From Ensifer sp. MPMI2T (GTDB taxonomy: Bacteria > Pseudomonadota > Alphaproteobacteria > Rhizobiales > Rhizobiaceae): 64,000 nucleotides of DNA. Position numbers and translations under genes: made by a program. The DNA is taken from assembly GCF_004827385.1 (NCBI RefSeq), contig NZ_SRXN01000001.1, positions 1 to 64,000 on the forward strand, written 5' to 3'. The notes below the pieces were generated by a model. That model was given only the letters and a program-made list of their open reading frames with translations, did not search any database and was not told the DNA's origin. This document shows, in pieces, positions 18,159 through 26,653 of this stretch (within the stretch, counting starts at the first letter, position 1; each line of letters begins with the position of its first letter).

Positions 18159-18751
18159 CTACTTCCGCCGTCCGTCGCCCGCAAATGCGCATTCACATAG
18201 TCCTCTGTCAGCGCGATGGAAGCTTCGATGCTGATCGGCGCTGAGCGCAGACTCTGGCGGATATAGAGTCCGTCGATCATCGCAGCCGCGCCTTCGGCGA
18301 TGCGTTCCGCGTCATCGAAAGCGCAAAGTAACCTGAGGCTCGCCAACAGGTTGGAACGCAGCCGCCGTGCATAGATCACCAGGAGACGGCGAACGTCCTC
18401 CGAGCGCTGCGCCTCGGAATAAAAGGCGAGCCAGGCGGCGATCGTCTCGGGCGCGAACTGCTCCGCCCTGAAGCTCACGCGGATCAGCGCACTCAGCCTT
18501 TCGCGCGGCGTCGCTGCCGCCTGCAGCGCAGCGACCGCGTCGTCGCGCAGCTGCGCCAAAAGGCTGCGGATCGTTGCGATCAGCAATTGTTCCTTGCTGC
18601 CGAAGTAGTGGTGCGCGAGCGCCGGTGAGACGCCGGCGGTTCTGGCGATATCCGACATGGTGACCGAGAGCGTGCCCTGGTCGCCGATCACCCGCAGCGC
18701 CGCGTCCACCAGTGCCTTTCGGCGTACAGGCTCCATCCCGATTTTCGGCAT
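18146..18751 (-). CDS. betI: TetR-family repressor of the bet operon
   Basis: A 201-residue BetI. In E. coli and S. meliloti BetI represses the bet genes and choline relieves this. The start at 18751 (MPKIGMEPVRRKALVDAA) is the conserved one and has GGGAG; upstream in-frame codons are not needed. The helix-turn-helix is TMSDIARTAGVSPALAHHYFGSK. The C-terminus ends GGSSPSP, and these last residues come from the REP-like element, so they vary and are probably dispensable. It is the first gene of betICBA, with a perfect palindrome at 18784-18803. Confidence 0.95.
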   Translation of the reverse strand: MPKIGMEPVRRKALVDAALRVIGDQGTLSVTMSDIARTAGVSPALAHHYFGSKEQLLIATIRSLLAQLRDDAVAALQAAATPRERLSALIRVSFRAEQFAPETIAAWLAFYSEAQRSEDVRRLLVIYARRLRSNLLASLRLLCAFDDAERIAEGAAAMIDGLYIRQSLRSAPISIEASIALTEDYVNAHLRATDGGSSPSP

Positions 18752-18783
18752 CCGAAACTCCCTCGAATGCGCCCAGCTTATTT

Positions 18784-18803
18784 TTGATTGACTCATCAAT
18801 CAA
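18784..18803. promoter_or_regulatory. Probable BetI operator
   Basis: A perfect inverted repeat TTGATTGA-CTCA-TCAATCAA, 33 bases ahead of the betI start. It resembles the TTGAT/ATCAA-type sites bound by BetI in enterobacteria and sits where it can block the betICBA promoter. It may also affect the divergent gene at 18900. Confidence 0.75.
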
Positions 18804-18899
18804 CAAAAACTTTGTCGCTTTTTCTCTTTCTTTTTGCTGAGAAATCCGGCTCAATCGAAAGGTGGCGTTCATGCTCGCCGATATGACTGGAGGTTGAAG

Positions 18900-19448
18900 A
18901 TGGCCCACACATTCGATCCCGCCGGTAGAGAGGCGCTCGCCGGAAAATGGGTCTGGTTCGTCGCCCTCGGCGTGATCCTGATCATGTGCGGTGGCATTGC
19001 CTTCGGGAACCTGCTCATGGCGACGGTCGCCTCCGTCTACTATGTGGGCATCATCATGCTAATTGGCGGTCTGCTCAATCTCGCTCACGCCTTCCAGGTC
19101 AAGAGCTGGGGAAGCGTCCTCTATTGGGTCTTGAGCGCTGCCTTCTACGCGGCGGCCGGCCTCTTCGCCTTCATCAATCCGGTGCTTGCCTCTGCGGTCT
19201 TGACTTTCCTGATGGCGGTCGCGCTGATCGTCGCGGGCTGCTTCCGTGTCTGGGTCGGCTTCAAGCTCCGGCCGCTCGGCGGATGGGGCTGGATGGTCGT
19301 CGGCGGTCTCGTCACGCTTGTCGCCGGTCTCGTCATCGCCGCCGGTTGGCCGGTCAACAGCCTCTGGATCCTCGGCCTGTTCCTGGCCGTCGATCTCGTC
19401 ATGCAGGGGCTCGCCTCGATCGCCTTCGGCGTTCTCGCGAAGGGCTGA
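18900..19448 (+). CDS. HdeD-family membrane protein (DUF308)
   Basis: A 182-residue protein with about six membrane segments arranged as three hairpins (WVWFVALGVILIMCGGIAFG, YYVGIIMLIGGLLNLAHAF, AAFYAAAGLFAFINPVLAS, LTFLMAVALIVAGCFRVWVG and two more). This is the layout of the HdeD/DUF308 acid-resistance membrane proteins. GGAGG precedes the ATG at 18900. It is divergent from betI and shares its 148-base upstream region. Confidence 0.85.
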   Translation: MAHTFDPAGREALAGKWVWFVALGVILIMCGGIAFGNLLMATVASVYYVGIIMLIGGLLNLAHAFQVKSWGSVLYWVLSAAFYAAAGLFAFINPVLASAVLTFLMAVALIVAGCFRVWVGFKLRPLGGWGWMVVGGLVTLVAGLVIAAGWPVNSLWILGLFLAVDLVMQGLASIAFGVLAKG

Positions 19449-19597
19449 GGAAGACTGTGCAACCATAAGGCGCACATGCCGAAACGCTCTACTCGGCCGG
19501 CGAATCCTTCATCAAACTTTCACATTCGCGAAAGATTTCTTTGACGCTTAGCTTTGATGCTGGCGCGCGTGTGTTTGTCTTTATCCTGGAGCCCGGC

Positions 19598-21394
19598 ATG
19601 TCCGTCGCCCCCGCCGAAATCGTCTCGCTTCGCCGCTTCGGCGACCAGATTGTCACGCTTGCCAAAACCGTCATCGAAAATGCCTTCCAGCCGATCGTCG
19701 AGGCGACGACCGGTGCCGTCTTCGGTTATGAATCGCTTATGCGGGGGTTCCAGCGTCTGGGTTTTGCTTCGCCGCTCGAATTGCTGGACAAGGCGGAGGA
19801 GGTGGGGCAGCTTCTGGCGCTCGAACACCTTATCAACAGCCGCGCCGTCGCCGCCTTCGCGACGATCCCCGATTTTTCGGCACGGACCCTTTTCCTGAAT
19901 TTCGATTCGAGGCTGGTCGGTGGCGAGGACGATATCGTCGAGCGCCTCGTCAACCACCTCAAGCGCGCCAACATCGCCCCGTCTTCGCTCTGCTTCGAGC
20001 TTTCGGAGCGCTTCGACAGCGGCAAGATGCCGGATTTTTCCGCGCTGGTCCGGCAATTGCGGCTTGCCGGTTTCAAGCTTGCGATCGACGATTTTGGCGC
20101 GGGCTTCAATGGCTTGAAATTGCTGTGCGACCAGCCCGTCGACTACGTCAAGATCGATCGGCATTTCATCTCCGGCATCGAGCGGGACCCGCGCAAGCGC
20201 CACCTCGTCCGCCACACGGTCAACACAGCCCATGTGCTCGGAACGCGGGTGATTGCGGAGGGCGTGGAGACGGAAGCCGAGTTCCTCGCGTGCCGTGATC
20301 TCGGATGCGACCTGGTTCAGGGTTATTTCATTGCCCGCCCCACCACACACTTAAGCGAACTGCAGCCGGTTTATCCCCATCTGGAATTGAGCGGCGCCGC
20401 ACGGCGCTCCTCGGCGACGCTCGACAGCATCCTGATCAGAAAACAGATCGAACAGCTTCCGGCCGTCAGGGAAAGCGATGAACTCGAATCCGTCTTCGAT
20501 CTGTTTCGGCTCAACCCGCGCCAGGCTTTCTTTCCAGTGCTGAACGCCAACGGCGAGCCGCGCGGCATCCTGCACGAGTATCACGTTAAGGAAATGATCT
20601 ATCATCCCTTCGGCCGGGATCTGCTGAAGAACCGCATCTATCAGCGCCGGATCTCGCATTTCGTCAGCCCCGCGCCGATCGCTGATCTCGACACGCCCGC
20701 CGACGAGATGCTAAAAATCTTCGCCGGCATGGACGGCAGCGACTGTGTGATCCTGACGGAAAACATGCGCTACGCCGGCATTCTTTCCGCGTCGTCGCTG
20801 CTGAAAATTATCAACGAGAAACAGTTGAAGACGGCGCAGGAGCAGAACCCGCTGACGGGCCTGCCGGGCAATCGCGCAATCCGCGACTATGTGCAGGATG
20901 CGATCCTCGACGGCGATGAGACGCGCTATTTCTGCTATTGCGACTTCGACGACTTCAAGCCCTTCAACGACACCTATGGCTTCCAGAAGGGCGACCTGGC
21001 GATCACGCTGTTTGCCGCTCTGCTTCGACGCCACTTCATCGGCGAGGAGAAATTCCTGGGACACGTCGGCGGCGACGATTTCTTCGTCGGTGTCAGCGGC
21101 CTCGACCAGGGGGAAATCCGCGCCGTCCTCATGCGCCTCATCGATGACTTTCGCTCGGACGTCCGCCAGCTTTATTCCGAGCAGCATCAGGCGGAAGGAC
21201 GGATCAGTGGATACGGCCGCGACGGCGCGAGCAAGAACTTCCCGCTGATGCGTTGCTCGATCGCCGTTCTCGCGCTGCCGCAGGGTTTCATTCTTTCGGA
21301 CAGCCAGACGGTCAGCGCGAAGATTGCCGAGATCAAGGCGCGTGCCAAGGCGAGCGAAAGCGGTCTCGTGCTCGAACTGCTCCACGGAGATTGA
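19598..21394 (+). CDS. EAL-CBS-GGDEF cyclic-di-GMP protein
   Basis: About 598 residues. Residues 20-260 form an EAL phosphodiesterase domain with its catalytic set: ESLMRG (an ESL variant of EAL), FLNFDSR, CFELSER, IDDFGAG, VKIDRHF, AEGVETEAEF and QGYF. A middle CBS-like part (VRESDELESVFDLFRL...HFVSPAPIADL) follows, then a GGDEF domain with NPLTGLPGNRAI, CDFDDFKPFND and the motif GGDDF in place of GGDEF. All EAL ligands are present, so it should hydrolyse c-di-GMP; the GGDDF domain may be weak or regulatory. ATG 19598 has CTGGAG upstream; a TTG at 19541 could extend it by 19 residues. Confidence 0.88.
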   Translation: MSVAPAEIVSLRRFGDQIVTLAKTVIENAFQPIVEATTGAVFGYESLMRGFQRLGFASPLELLDKAEEVGQLLALEHLINSRAVAAFATIPDFSARTLFLNFDSRLVGGEDDIVERLVNHLKRANIAPSSLCFELSERFDSGKMPDFSALVRQLRLAGFKLAIDDFGAGFNGLKLLCDQPVDYVKIDRHFISGIERDPRKRHLVRHTVNTAHVLGTRVIAEGVETEAEFLACRDLGCDLVQGYFIARPTTHLSELQPVYPHLELSGAARRSSATLDSILIRKQIEQLPAVRESDELESVFDLFRLNPRQAFFPVLNANGEPRGILHEYHVKEMIYHPFGRDLLKNRIYQRRISHFVSPAPIADLDTPADEMLKIFAGMDGSDCVILTENMRYAGILSASSLLKIINEKQLKTAQEQNPLTGLPGNRAIRDYVQDAILDGDETRYFCYCDFDDFKPFNDTYGFQKGDLAITLFAALLRRHFIGEEKFLGHVGGDDFFVGVSGLDQGEIRAVLMRLIDDFRSDVRQLYSEQHQAEGRISGYGRDGASKNFPLMRCSIAVLALPQGFILSDSQTVSAKIAEIKARAKASESGLVLELLHGD

Positions 21395-21475
21395 CCGATC
21401 GGGTCGCGGTCTGACTTTCCGGAACCGCAAGCAGGCGATAGGTATAGTCGCAACGACGCTTGCGAGGATGGCGCC

Positions 21476-22483
21476 ATGACCCTTCCGACCGAAATGACCT
21501 ATGTGGACCTGCCGAGCCCGGGTGGACCAGATAACATGGTTTTGGCGCGCGGGCCGCTGCCGGACGTCAAAGCCGGGGATATCCTGATCCGCGTCGAGGC
21601 AGCCGGCATCAATCGGCCCGACGTGCTGCAGCGCAAGGGCGACTATCCGCCGCCGCCCGGCGCGAGCCCGATCCTCGGCCTTGAAGTGGCCGGCGAGGTC
21701 GTGGCTCTCGGCGAGAATGCAACCGGCTTCTCGATCGGGGATAAGGTTTGCGCGCTCGCCAATGGTGGCGGCTATGCGGAATATTGCGCCCTACCGGCGA
21801 CGCAGGCACTTGCCTGGCCAAAGGACTATGACGCGACAAAGGCGGCGGCGCTGCCGGAAACTTTCTTTACGGTCTGGGTCAATGTCTTCGATATGGCCGG
21901 GCTCAAGGCGGGTGAAACGATCCTGGTTCATGGCGGATCAAGCGGCATCGGCACCACCGCAATCCAACTCGCCAAAGCCTTCGGCGCCGATGTTCTGGCG
22001 ACCGCCGGGAGCGCCGAGAAGTGCAAGGCCTGCGAGGCGCTCGGGGCGAAGCGGGCGATCAACTATCGCGAGGAAGACTTCAAGACCGTTGCGCTGGATG
22101 AGACCGGCGGGCGAGGAGTGGACGTCATTCTCGACATGGTCGGCGGTCGCTACTTCGACCGCAATATCGGCTCGCTCGCGAAGGACGGCCGCCTGTCGAT
22201 CATCGCCTTTCTGGGCGGGGCGCGCGTGGAAAGCGCCAATATCGGGCCGATCCTGACGAAGCGCCTGCATGTCATTGGTTCTGCGCTGCGTCCGCGCACG
22301 TCCGCGGAAAAACAGGCGATCCGCGACGGGCTTGCGGCAAAGGTCTGGCCATTGTTGGAGGCAGGCGCGGTGGCGCCGGTCATCCATCAGGTTCTACCCT
22401 TCGAAAGGGTCGCCGACGGCCACCGCCTGATAGAAGAAGGCGATCACATCGGCAAGATCGTGCTAACGATGCGCCGATCCTAA
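21476..22483 (+). CDS. NAD(P)H-quinone oxidoreductase (zinc-free MDR family)
   Basis: A 335-residue medium-chain reductase of the QOR/PIG3 group. It begins [20 protein letters not shown] and has the family segments [20 protein letters not shown] and LGLEVAGEV. The NADPH-binding site is [21 protein letters not shown]. Structural and catalytic zinc cysteines are missing, as expected for quinone or enal reductases. It probably acts in detoxification of quinones or electrophiles. It is transcribed alone, 80 bases after the EAL gene. Confidence 0.9.
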   Translation: MTLPTEMTYVDLPSPGGPDNMVLARGPLPDVKAGDILIRVEAAGINRPDVLQRKGDYPPPPGASPILGLEVAGEVVALGENATGFSIGDKVCALANGGGYAEYCALPATQALAWPKDYDATKAAALPETFFTVWVNVFDMAGLKAGETILVHGGSSGIGTTAIQLAKAFGADVLATAGSAEKCKACEALGAKRAINYREEDFKTVALDETGGRGVDVILDMVGGRYFDRNIGSLAKDGRLSIIAFLGGARVESANIGPILTKRLHVIGSALRPRTSAEKQAIRDGLAAKVWPLLEAGAVAPVIHQVLPFERVADGHRLIEEGDHIGKIVLTMRRS

Positions 22484-22595
22484 GTTTGCCAGACAAGCCC
22501 ACCCATTGATACGTTCGACGATGGTCGGTCTTGCATTCGGGCGGGAATGACCTACGTTTGAGCCAACGTCAACGAACAGAAAGGAAGGTGATCCA

Positions 22596-22667
22596 ATGTC
22601 TAGTGAGATTTCGGTACTCGTGACAGGCATGGGAGAGGTGAAGGAGTCGAGGCAGCCCTCGGCTTGA
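22596..22667 (+). CDS. Possible 23-residue peptide with strong ribosome binding site
   Basis: ATG 22596 is preceded by AAGGAAGG at an ideal distance and the frame runs 23 codons (MSSEISVLVTGMGEVKESRQ plus PSA). Too short for composition tests. It is followed by two hairpins and a U-run, so it looks like the translated part of a short independent transcript or a leader. I do not recognise it. Confidence 0.35.
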   Translation: MSSEISVLVTGMGEVKESRQPSA

Positions 22668-22723
22668 TACCCGCCTTCCTTGGGCTGGAAAAGCCCGGGC
22701 CGTCACAGGCCAAATGCTCATGG

Positions 22724-22748
22724 AAGGGTCGCTGACGCGGCCCTTTTC
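22724..22748 (+). terminator. Rho-independent terminator of a short transcript
   Basis: Arms AAGGGTCGC (22724-22732) and GCGGCCCTT (22737-22745) pair with one G-U, around the loop TGAC, followed by TTCCTTT. A smaller hairpin GGGCT-GGAAA-AGCCC lies just before it at 22682-22696. It would end the transcript that carries the 23-residue ORF, or the quinone oxidoreductase mRNA. Confidence 0.7.
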
Positions 22749-22781
22749 CTTTGCGGTATCAAGAAGCGCTGGAGCCCGGAT

Positions 22782-23519
22782 TCAGATCCCGAAGCGGCCA
22801 AGCGCCGGTATCTTGATGCCGGGCCGTGCAATGTCAAACCCAGCCACCAAGCCCATGAAATGCAGTTCCAGCCCGCTTCGCCAGCCGGCAGATATGCCGG
22901 CCAGCCCGTAGAGCGTTGCGTGCAGGTCGCGGCCATCGGCGTCGATCTGAAAAAGTTTACCCTCCGGCAGATAGTCGCGGCCGATGGCGTTCGGCGGCAG
23001 CACGGCGTCAAGCTCGGGCACGGAACGAAGGACGTGGGCGACGAAGGTGTTGGAATTCGGTCCCGGCCAGAGCCGGTAAGTGCCGGGCGAGGAATAGGGA
23101 TAATCGGCAATCGCTTGCTCGATCTTGGGGATCAGATGCTGCGCCTCCTCTCCCTTAATCGTCGTGATAATGCGCGGCTCGTTCGAATACCAGCGGCTGT
23201 CGGCCCGGTAGGCGTTCTTGCGGATCGGTTTGCCCCAGCCGACCTTTTCGTATCTGGTATAGGCCAGCGCTCCCTCATCCTTTGTGACGATCCACGCGTG
23301 GCTGGCGACGGCCCCCTTCATGCCGCCGGTCGTCGCCGAGAGAACATAGATCGCGGCCTCAGGACTTTCAGTCGGTTTGGCAAGAAGGCCGGCGGACGAC
23401 CAGTCCGCATCCCGCCAGCTCTGCGGCCTTTCCTTCATGTACCACCAGCCGGCCGAGGCAAGCGCCGGAAGCAGGTAGATGAGCATAAAGGCGACAAACA
23501 GCCTGCGGATGAATTTCAT
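22782..23519 (-). CDS. DUF3750-family membrane-anchored protein
   Basis: A 245-residue protein. Start MKFIRRLFVAFMLIYLLPAL at 23519 follows GGGGTG and gives an N-terminal signal anchor. The body contains AAIYVLSATTGGMKGAVASHAWIV, YRLWPGPNSNTFVAHVLRSVPEL and NAIGRDYLP, which match the DUF3750 pattern. The conserved His in SHAWIV and the Asn in GPNSNTF recall papain-like or permuted NlpC folds, but no activity is shown. It runs divergently from the asparaginase gene, 71 bases away. Confidence 0.8.
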   Translation of the reverse strand: MKFIRRLFVAFMLIYLLPALASAGWWYMKERPQSWRDADWSSAGLLAKPTESPEAAIYVLSATTGGMKGAVASHAWIVTKDEGALAYTRYEKVGWGKPIRKNAYRADSRWYSNEPRIITTIKGEEAQHLIPKIEQAIADYPYSSPGTYRLWPGPNSNTFVAHVLRSVPELDAVLPPNAIGRDYLPEGKLFQIDADGRDLHATLYGLAGISAGWRSGLELHFMGLVAGFDIARPGIKIPALGRFGI

Positions 23520-23590
23520 CGCACACCCCGGTTCCCAGCGGTCGGATTCCTGATAAATGCAGAGGCGAAAGAGGAAATTTGAGGGCAAGC

Positions 23591-24598
23591 ATGTCTAATC
23601 CCGTCCTGGTCGAAGTAACCCGCGGAAATCTCGTCGAAAGCCGTCATCGCGGCACGGTCATCGCTGTCGATGGCGACGGCAACACCGTGTTTTCATTGGG
23701 CGATACGGATGCTGCCGTCTTCCCGCGTTCGGCCTGCAAGGCCATGCAGGCTTTGCCACTGGTCGAAAGCGGCGCCGCGGATGCCTATGGGTTCGGCGCC
23801 AAGGCGCTGGCTCTCGCCTGTGCTTCGCATTCCGGTGAACCGGAACATGTCGCGCTTGCGGCCGAGATGCTGGCGGCGGCTGGCCGCGATGTCGATGCGC
23901 TCGAGTGCGGTGCGCATTGGTCCATCGACCAGAAGACCTTGATCGGGCAGGCGCGTTCGATCGAGACTCCCAGCGCCTTGCACAACAATTGTTCCGGCAA
24001 GCATGCGGGCTTCGTCTGCGCCTGCTGTCATTCTGGTACGGAGGTTCGCGGCTATATCGGCTACGACCATCCGATCCAGCAGGAAATCCGCGGCGTCATG
24101 GAGAGCCTCACGGGCGCAATTCTTGCGCGCGACAACTGCGGGGTCGACGGCTGCTCGATCCCGACCTATGCCGTGCCCTTGAAGGGGCTCGCCCATGGTT
24201 TCGCCAAAATGGCGACGGGGGCAGGGCTTGCGGCCGAGCGCGCGCGCGCTTCCCAGCGGCTGATCGAGGCCTGCATGGCCGAGCCCTTCTACGTCGCGGG
24301 TACGAAGCGTGCCTGCACGCGGATGATGAAGACCGCGCCGGGCCGCATCTTCGCCAAGACCGGCGCCGAGGGCGTCTTCTGCGCGGCGATCCCGGAGAAG
24401 GGGATCGGCATCGCGCTCAAATGCGAGGACGGCACGACCCGCGCCGCCGAGGCGATGGTGGCCGCGACGCTTGCGCGATTCTTCGCCGATGAGCCGCAGC
24501 TTCACGCGGCACTGATGGCGCAAGCCAACCACGCGATGCGCAACTGGAACGGCATGCACGTGGGCGACGTGCGCGTGACAGAAGCCTTTTCCGCGTAG
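23591..24598 (+). CDS. L-asparaginase, Rhizobium etli type (class 3)
   Basis: A 335-residue enzyme that hydrolyses asparagine to aspartate and ammonia. It belongs to the asparaginase II family of R. etli (serine-lysine active site, zinc-stabilised), not the E. coli type. The conserved pieces are FPRSACKAMQALP (Ser47/Lys50), CASHSGEPEH (Ser79), NNCSGKHAG (zinc Cys and Lys), DNCGVDGCSIPTYA and KTGAEGVFCAA. The start at 23591 has GAGGG. It is monocistronic and ends near an 18-bp palindrome. Confidence 0.9.
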   Translation: MSNPVLVEVTRGNLVESRHRGTVIAVDGDGNTVFSLGDTDAAVFPRSACKAMQALPLVESGAADAYGFGAKALALACASHSGEPEHVALAAEMLAAAGRDVDALECGAHWSIDQKTLIGQARSIETPSALHNNCSGKHAGFVCACCHSGTEVRGYIGYDHPIQQEIRGVMESLTGAILARDNCGVDGCSIPTYAVPLKGLAHGFAKMATGAGLAAERARASQRLIEACMAEPFYVAGTKRACTRMMKTAPGRIFAKTGAEGVFCAAIPEKGIGIALKCEDGTTRAAEAMVAATLARFFADEPQLHAALMAQANHAMRNWNGMHVGDVRVTEAFSA

Positions 24599-24656
24599 GC
24601 AATTCCAGCAAAAATGCGTAGCGGTTTTCCGTCCGGAATCGCGTAAGTTCAAAGAG

Positions 24657-24699
24657 CTAGATCACTTCACTGTTTCCACGGAACAGTGAAGTGATCTAG
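24657..24699. terminator. Perfect 18-bp stem between convergent genes
   Basis: The arm starting CTAGATCACTTCACTG (24657-24674) is exactly complementary to the arm at 24682-24699, with loop TCCACGG. It overlaps the stop codon of the DeoR-type gene (24696-24698) and lies 59 bases after the asparaginase stop, so it can end both transcripts. It lacks a long U-run. The adjacent GTTTTCCGTCCGGAAT is shared with 33975 and marks it as part of an intergenic repeat. Confidence 0.6.
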
Positions 24700-25445
24700 G
24701 CAATGATCAAAGTGGTGCAGTCGCGATAGGGCGACAGGGCTGCGGCAGGCGTCTCCGCGTGCACGATGAGCCCGGCTAGTTCGCTGACGCTCATGATGCG
24801 GTAAGGAGAGGCTGCACCGAACTTCTCAGGTGTTGCGAGCACGTAGGTGTCCGCCGCTTGGCCGGCGATCGCGCGCTTGATCGCCGTCTCCTCGTAGTCT
24901 CCGGTCGAAAGCCCTTGCGCCGGATCAATGGCGGTGACCCCAAGGAAAAAGATATCGACGCGGATCTGTTTGATCGCGGCGACCGCTGCCGCACCGGTGG
25001 CCACCATTGAATGCTTGTAGAGCCTGCCGCCGATCAGGATCACCTCGGCGTTGTGGTGCTCGAACTCCGCGGCGATCGTCGGGCTGTGCGTGATGATGGT
25101 TACCCTCATGTCCCGCGGTAAAGCACGAGCGATTTCGGCATTAGTCGTGCCGCCGTCCAGAAAGACCGTTTGCCCGGGCTTGACGAGGTCTGCCGCCCGT
25201 CGTCCGAGCTGGCGTTTGAGGTCGCTGGCAATCGCCTGCCGTGCGGCGAAATCCGGGAGCGGTGGCGCGAGCGGCAGGGCTCCTCCATGAACCCGCCTAA
25301 GCAGGCCTTCCGCCGCCATTTCCCTGAGGTCGCGGCGGATCGTGTCTTCCGAAAGCCCGAGCTCGTCCGCAAACGCCCTGGCGACGATTTGCCCCTCGCG
25401 CGCAAGCCTTGCCGAGATCATCGCGCGTCTCTGTGTCGTCAGCAT
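24696..25445 (-). CDS. DeoR/GlpR-family transcriptional regulator
   Basis: A 249-residue repressor. The N-terminal helix-turn-helix is IVARAFADELGLSEDTIRRDLREM followed by LLRRVHGG, the DeoR signature. The C-terminal sugar-phosphate sensor domain has FLDGGTTNAEIARALP, ITHSPTIAAEF and VILIGGRLYKHS. DeoR proteins usually sense a phosphorylated sugar. The adjacent divergent gene looks like a nucleoside deoxyribosyltransferase. The three CACGA half-sites at 25465-25490 lie just ahead of its start. Confidence 0.92.
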   Translation of the reverse strand: MLTTQRRAMISARLAREGQIVARAFADELGLSEDTIRRDLREMAAEGLLRRVHGGALPLAPPLPDFAARQAIASDLKRQLGRRAADLVKPGQTVFLDGGTTNAEIARALPRDMRVTIITHSPTIAAEFEHHNAEVILIGGRLYKHSMVATGAAAVAAIKQIRVDIFFLGVTAIDPAQGLSTGDYEETAIKRAIAGQAADTYVLATPEKFGAASPYRIMSVSELAGLIVHAETPAAALSPYRDCTTLIIA

Positions 25446-25464
25446 CGATTCCTCCTTGACTCTT

Positions 25465-25527
25465 CACGATATTGCACGAATTATCACGAATATCCAGAAT
25501 TGACAGGATGTTTCATGTAATATCGTG
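25465..25527. promoter_or_regulatory. Probable DeoR-type operator array
   Basis: In the 93-base divergent promoter region, CACGA occurs at 25465, 25475 and 25485, exactly one helical turn apart, and CACGATATT (25465) is mirrored by AATATCGTG (25519-25527). Such spaced half-sites are typical of cooperative DeoR-family binding, here able to control both directions. Confidence 0.65.
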
Positions 25528-25538
25528 GAGAGAAAGCT

Positions 25539-25910
25539 ATGTTGATTCTAATTGCGGGTCCCTATCGCTCGGGCACGGGTGACGACCCGGCAAAAATGGC
25601 GGAAAACTTGAGGCGTCTGGAGGAGCCATCCTATGCGCTCTTCAAGGCCGGGCATGTACCGATGATCGGGGAATGGGTGGCCTTGCCCGTGTGGCATGCG
25701 GCTGGCGGAAGCCGAGTGGGCGACGACCATTATGAGGAGATCTTCCATCCCGTTGCCGGCCGGCTGCTTGCGCTCTGCGATGCGGTCCTGCGGCTGCCGG
25801 GCGAGTCCAAAGGCGCGGACGACGATGTGCGCATCGCCCGTGAGCGCGGCATTCCCGTCTACCACCGGCTCGAAGACGTGCCGGGCTGTGCGGGAACGGT
25901 CGCCGCGTGA
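25539..25910 (+). CDS. Nucleoside 2-deoxyribosyltransferase-like protein (DUF4406)
   Basis: A 123-residue protein. It begins MLILIAGPYRSGTGDDP, which is the start of the deoxyribosyltransferase/DUF4406 fold, and continues with HVPMIGEWVALPVW and CDAVLRLPGESKGADDDV, where the SKGAD loop and following Asp/Glu match the catalytic region of the family. The likely role is nucleoside or nucleotide salvage or house-cleaning. AGAGAAAGC precedes the ATG. It runs divergently from the DeoR regulator, which probably controls it. Confidence 0.75.
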   Translation: MLILIAGPYRSGTGDDPAKMAENLRRLEEPSYALFKAGHVPMIGEWVALPVWHAAGGSRVGDDHYEEIFHPVAGRLLALCDAVLRLPGESKGADDDVRIARERGIPVYHRLEDVPGCAGTVAA

Positions 25911-26033
25911 CGCGGACAGGCGGGGCGGATTGCGGCAAACAGGGCGTTCAGGGCCTTGTCAACAGCAGCTATTTCATTATTTCTGCTGGCGAACTTGCGG
26001 CGCCGCGCCGCAATACCGCATGGAGGCAGAACG

Positions 26034-26653
26034 ATGCTGAAGCTGTTTTATGCACCAGGAACCTGTTCGCTCGCCTCGCACATCGCGCTCGAGGAGGCTG
26101 GAGCAGCTTATGAAGCCCGTCGCGTCGATTTCGCGAAGGCCGAACAGACCACTCCCGAATATCTCGCCATCAATCCGAAGGGGCGGGTGCCTGCGCTCGT
26201 GACGGACCGCGGGATCCTGACCGAAACGCCGGCTATTCTCGCCTATGTCGCCCAGAGCTTTCCCGAGAAGCGGCTTGCGCCCCTCGACGACCCGTTCGAG
26301 TTTGCGCGCCTGCAGTCATTCCTGAGCTATCTCTGCTCGACAGTGCACGTCGCCCATGCCCACGCTCGGCGCGGTCCGAGGTGGGCGGATGATCCGGCAG
26401 CGCATGAGGCAATGAAGGCCAAGGTGCCGCAGAACATGGGCGATTGCTTCGCGCTGATCGAAAGCCAGATATTTGCCGGTCCCTACGTGATGGGTGAGAC
26501 CTATCGATCGCCGATCCCTATCTCTTCACGATCGCCAATTGGCTGGAGGGCGACGGTGTCGACCCGGGGCGTTTCCCAAAAGTTCTTGACCATCGCAACC
26601 GCATGGTGGCACGGCCGGCCGTTGCCAAGGTACTTGCTGCGGTACAGGCCTAG
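26034..26653 (+). pseudogene. Glutathione S-transferase with a frameshift
   Basis: Starts MLKLFYAPGTCSLASHIALEE at 26034 with GGAGGC upstream. It has the GST N-terminal fold (SLASHIALEEAG, NPKGRVPALV, LTETPAILAY). At 26505 the frame breaks after GPYVMGETY. In the next frame the normal C-terminus continues as ADPYLFTIANWLEG to the stop at 26651-26653. A single missing base (TAT-CGATCGCC instead of TAT-TCGATCGCC) explains it. Either the gene is broken or the base is a sequencing error. In the original frame the protein would end in unrelated sequence at 26702. Confidence 0.8.

Larger units (their letters stand above)
22484..22781. other. Intergenic region with a compact hairpin-terminated transcript candidate
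   Basis: 298 bases between the quinone oxidoreductase and the convergent DUF3750 gene. It contains a short ORF with a strong ribosome binding site (22596-22667), a small hairpin (22682-22696) and a terminator-like hairpin (22724-22745), each listed separately. Confidence 0.5.
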
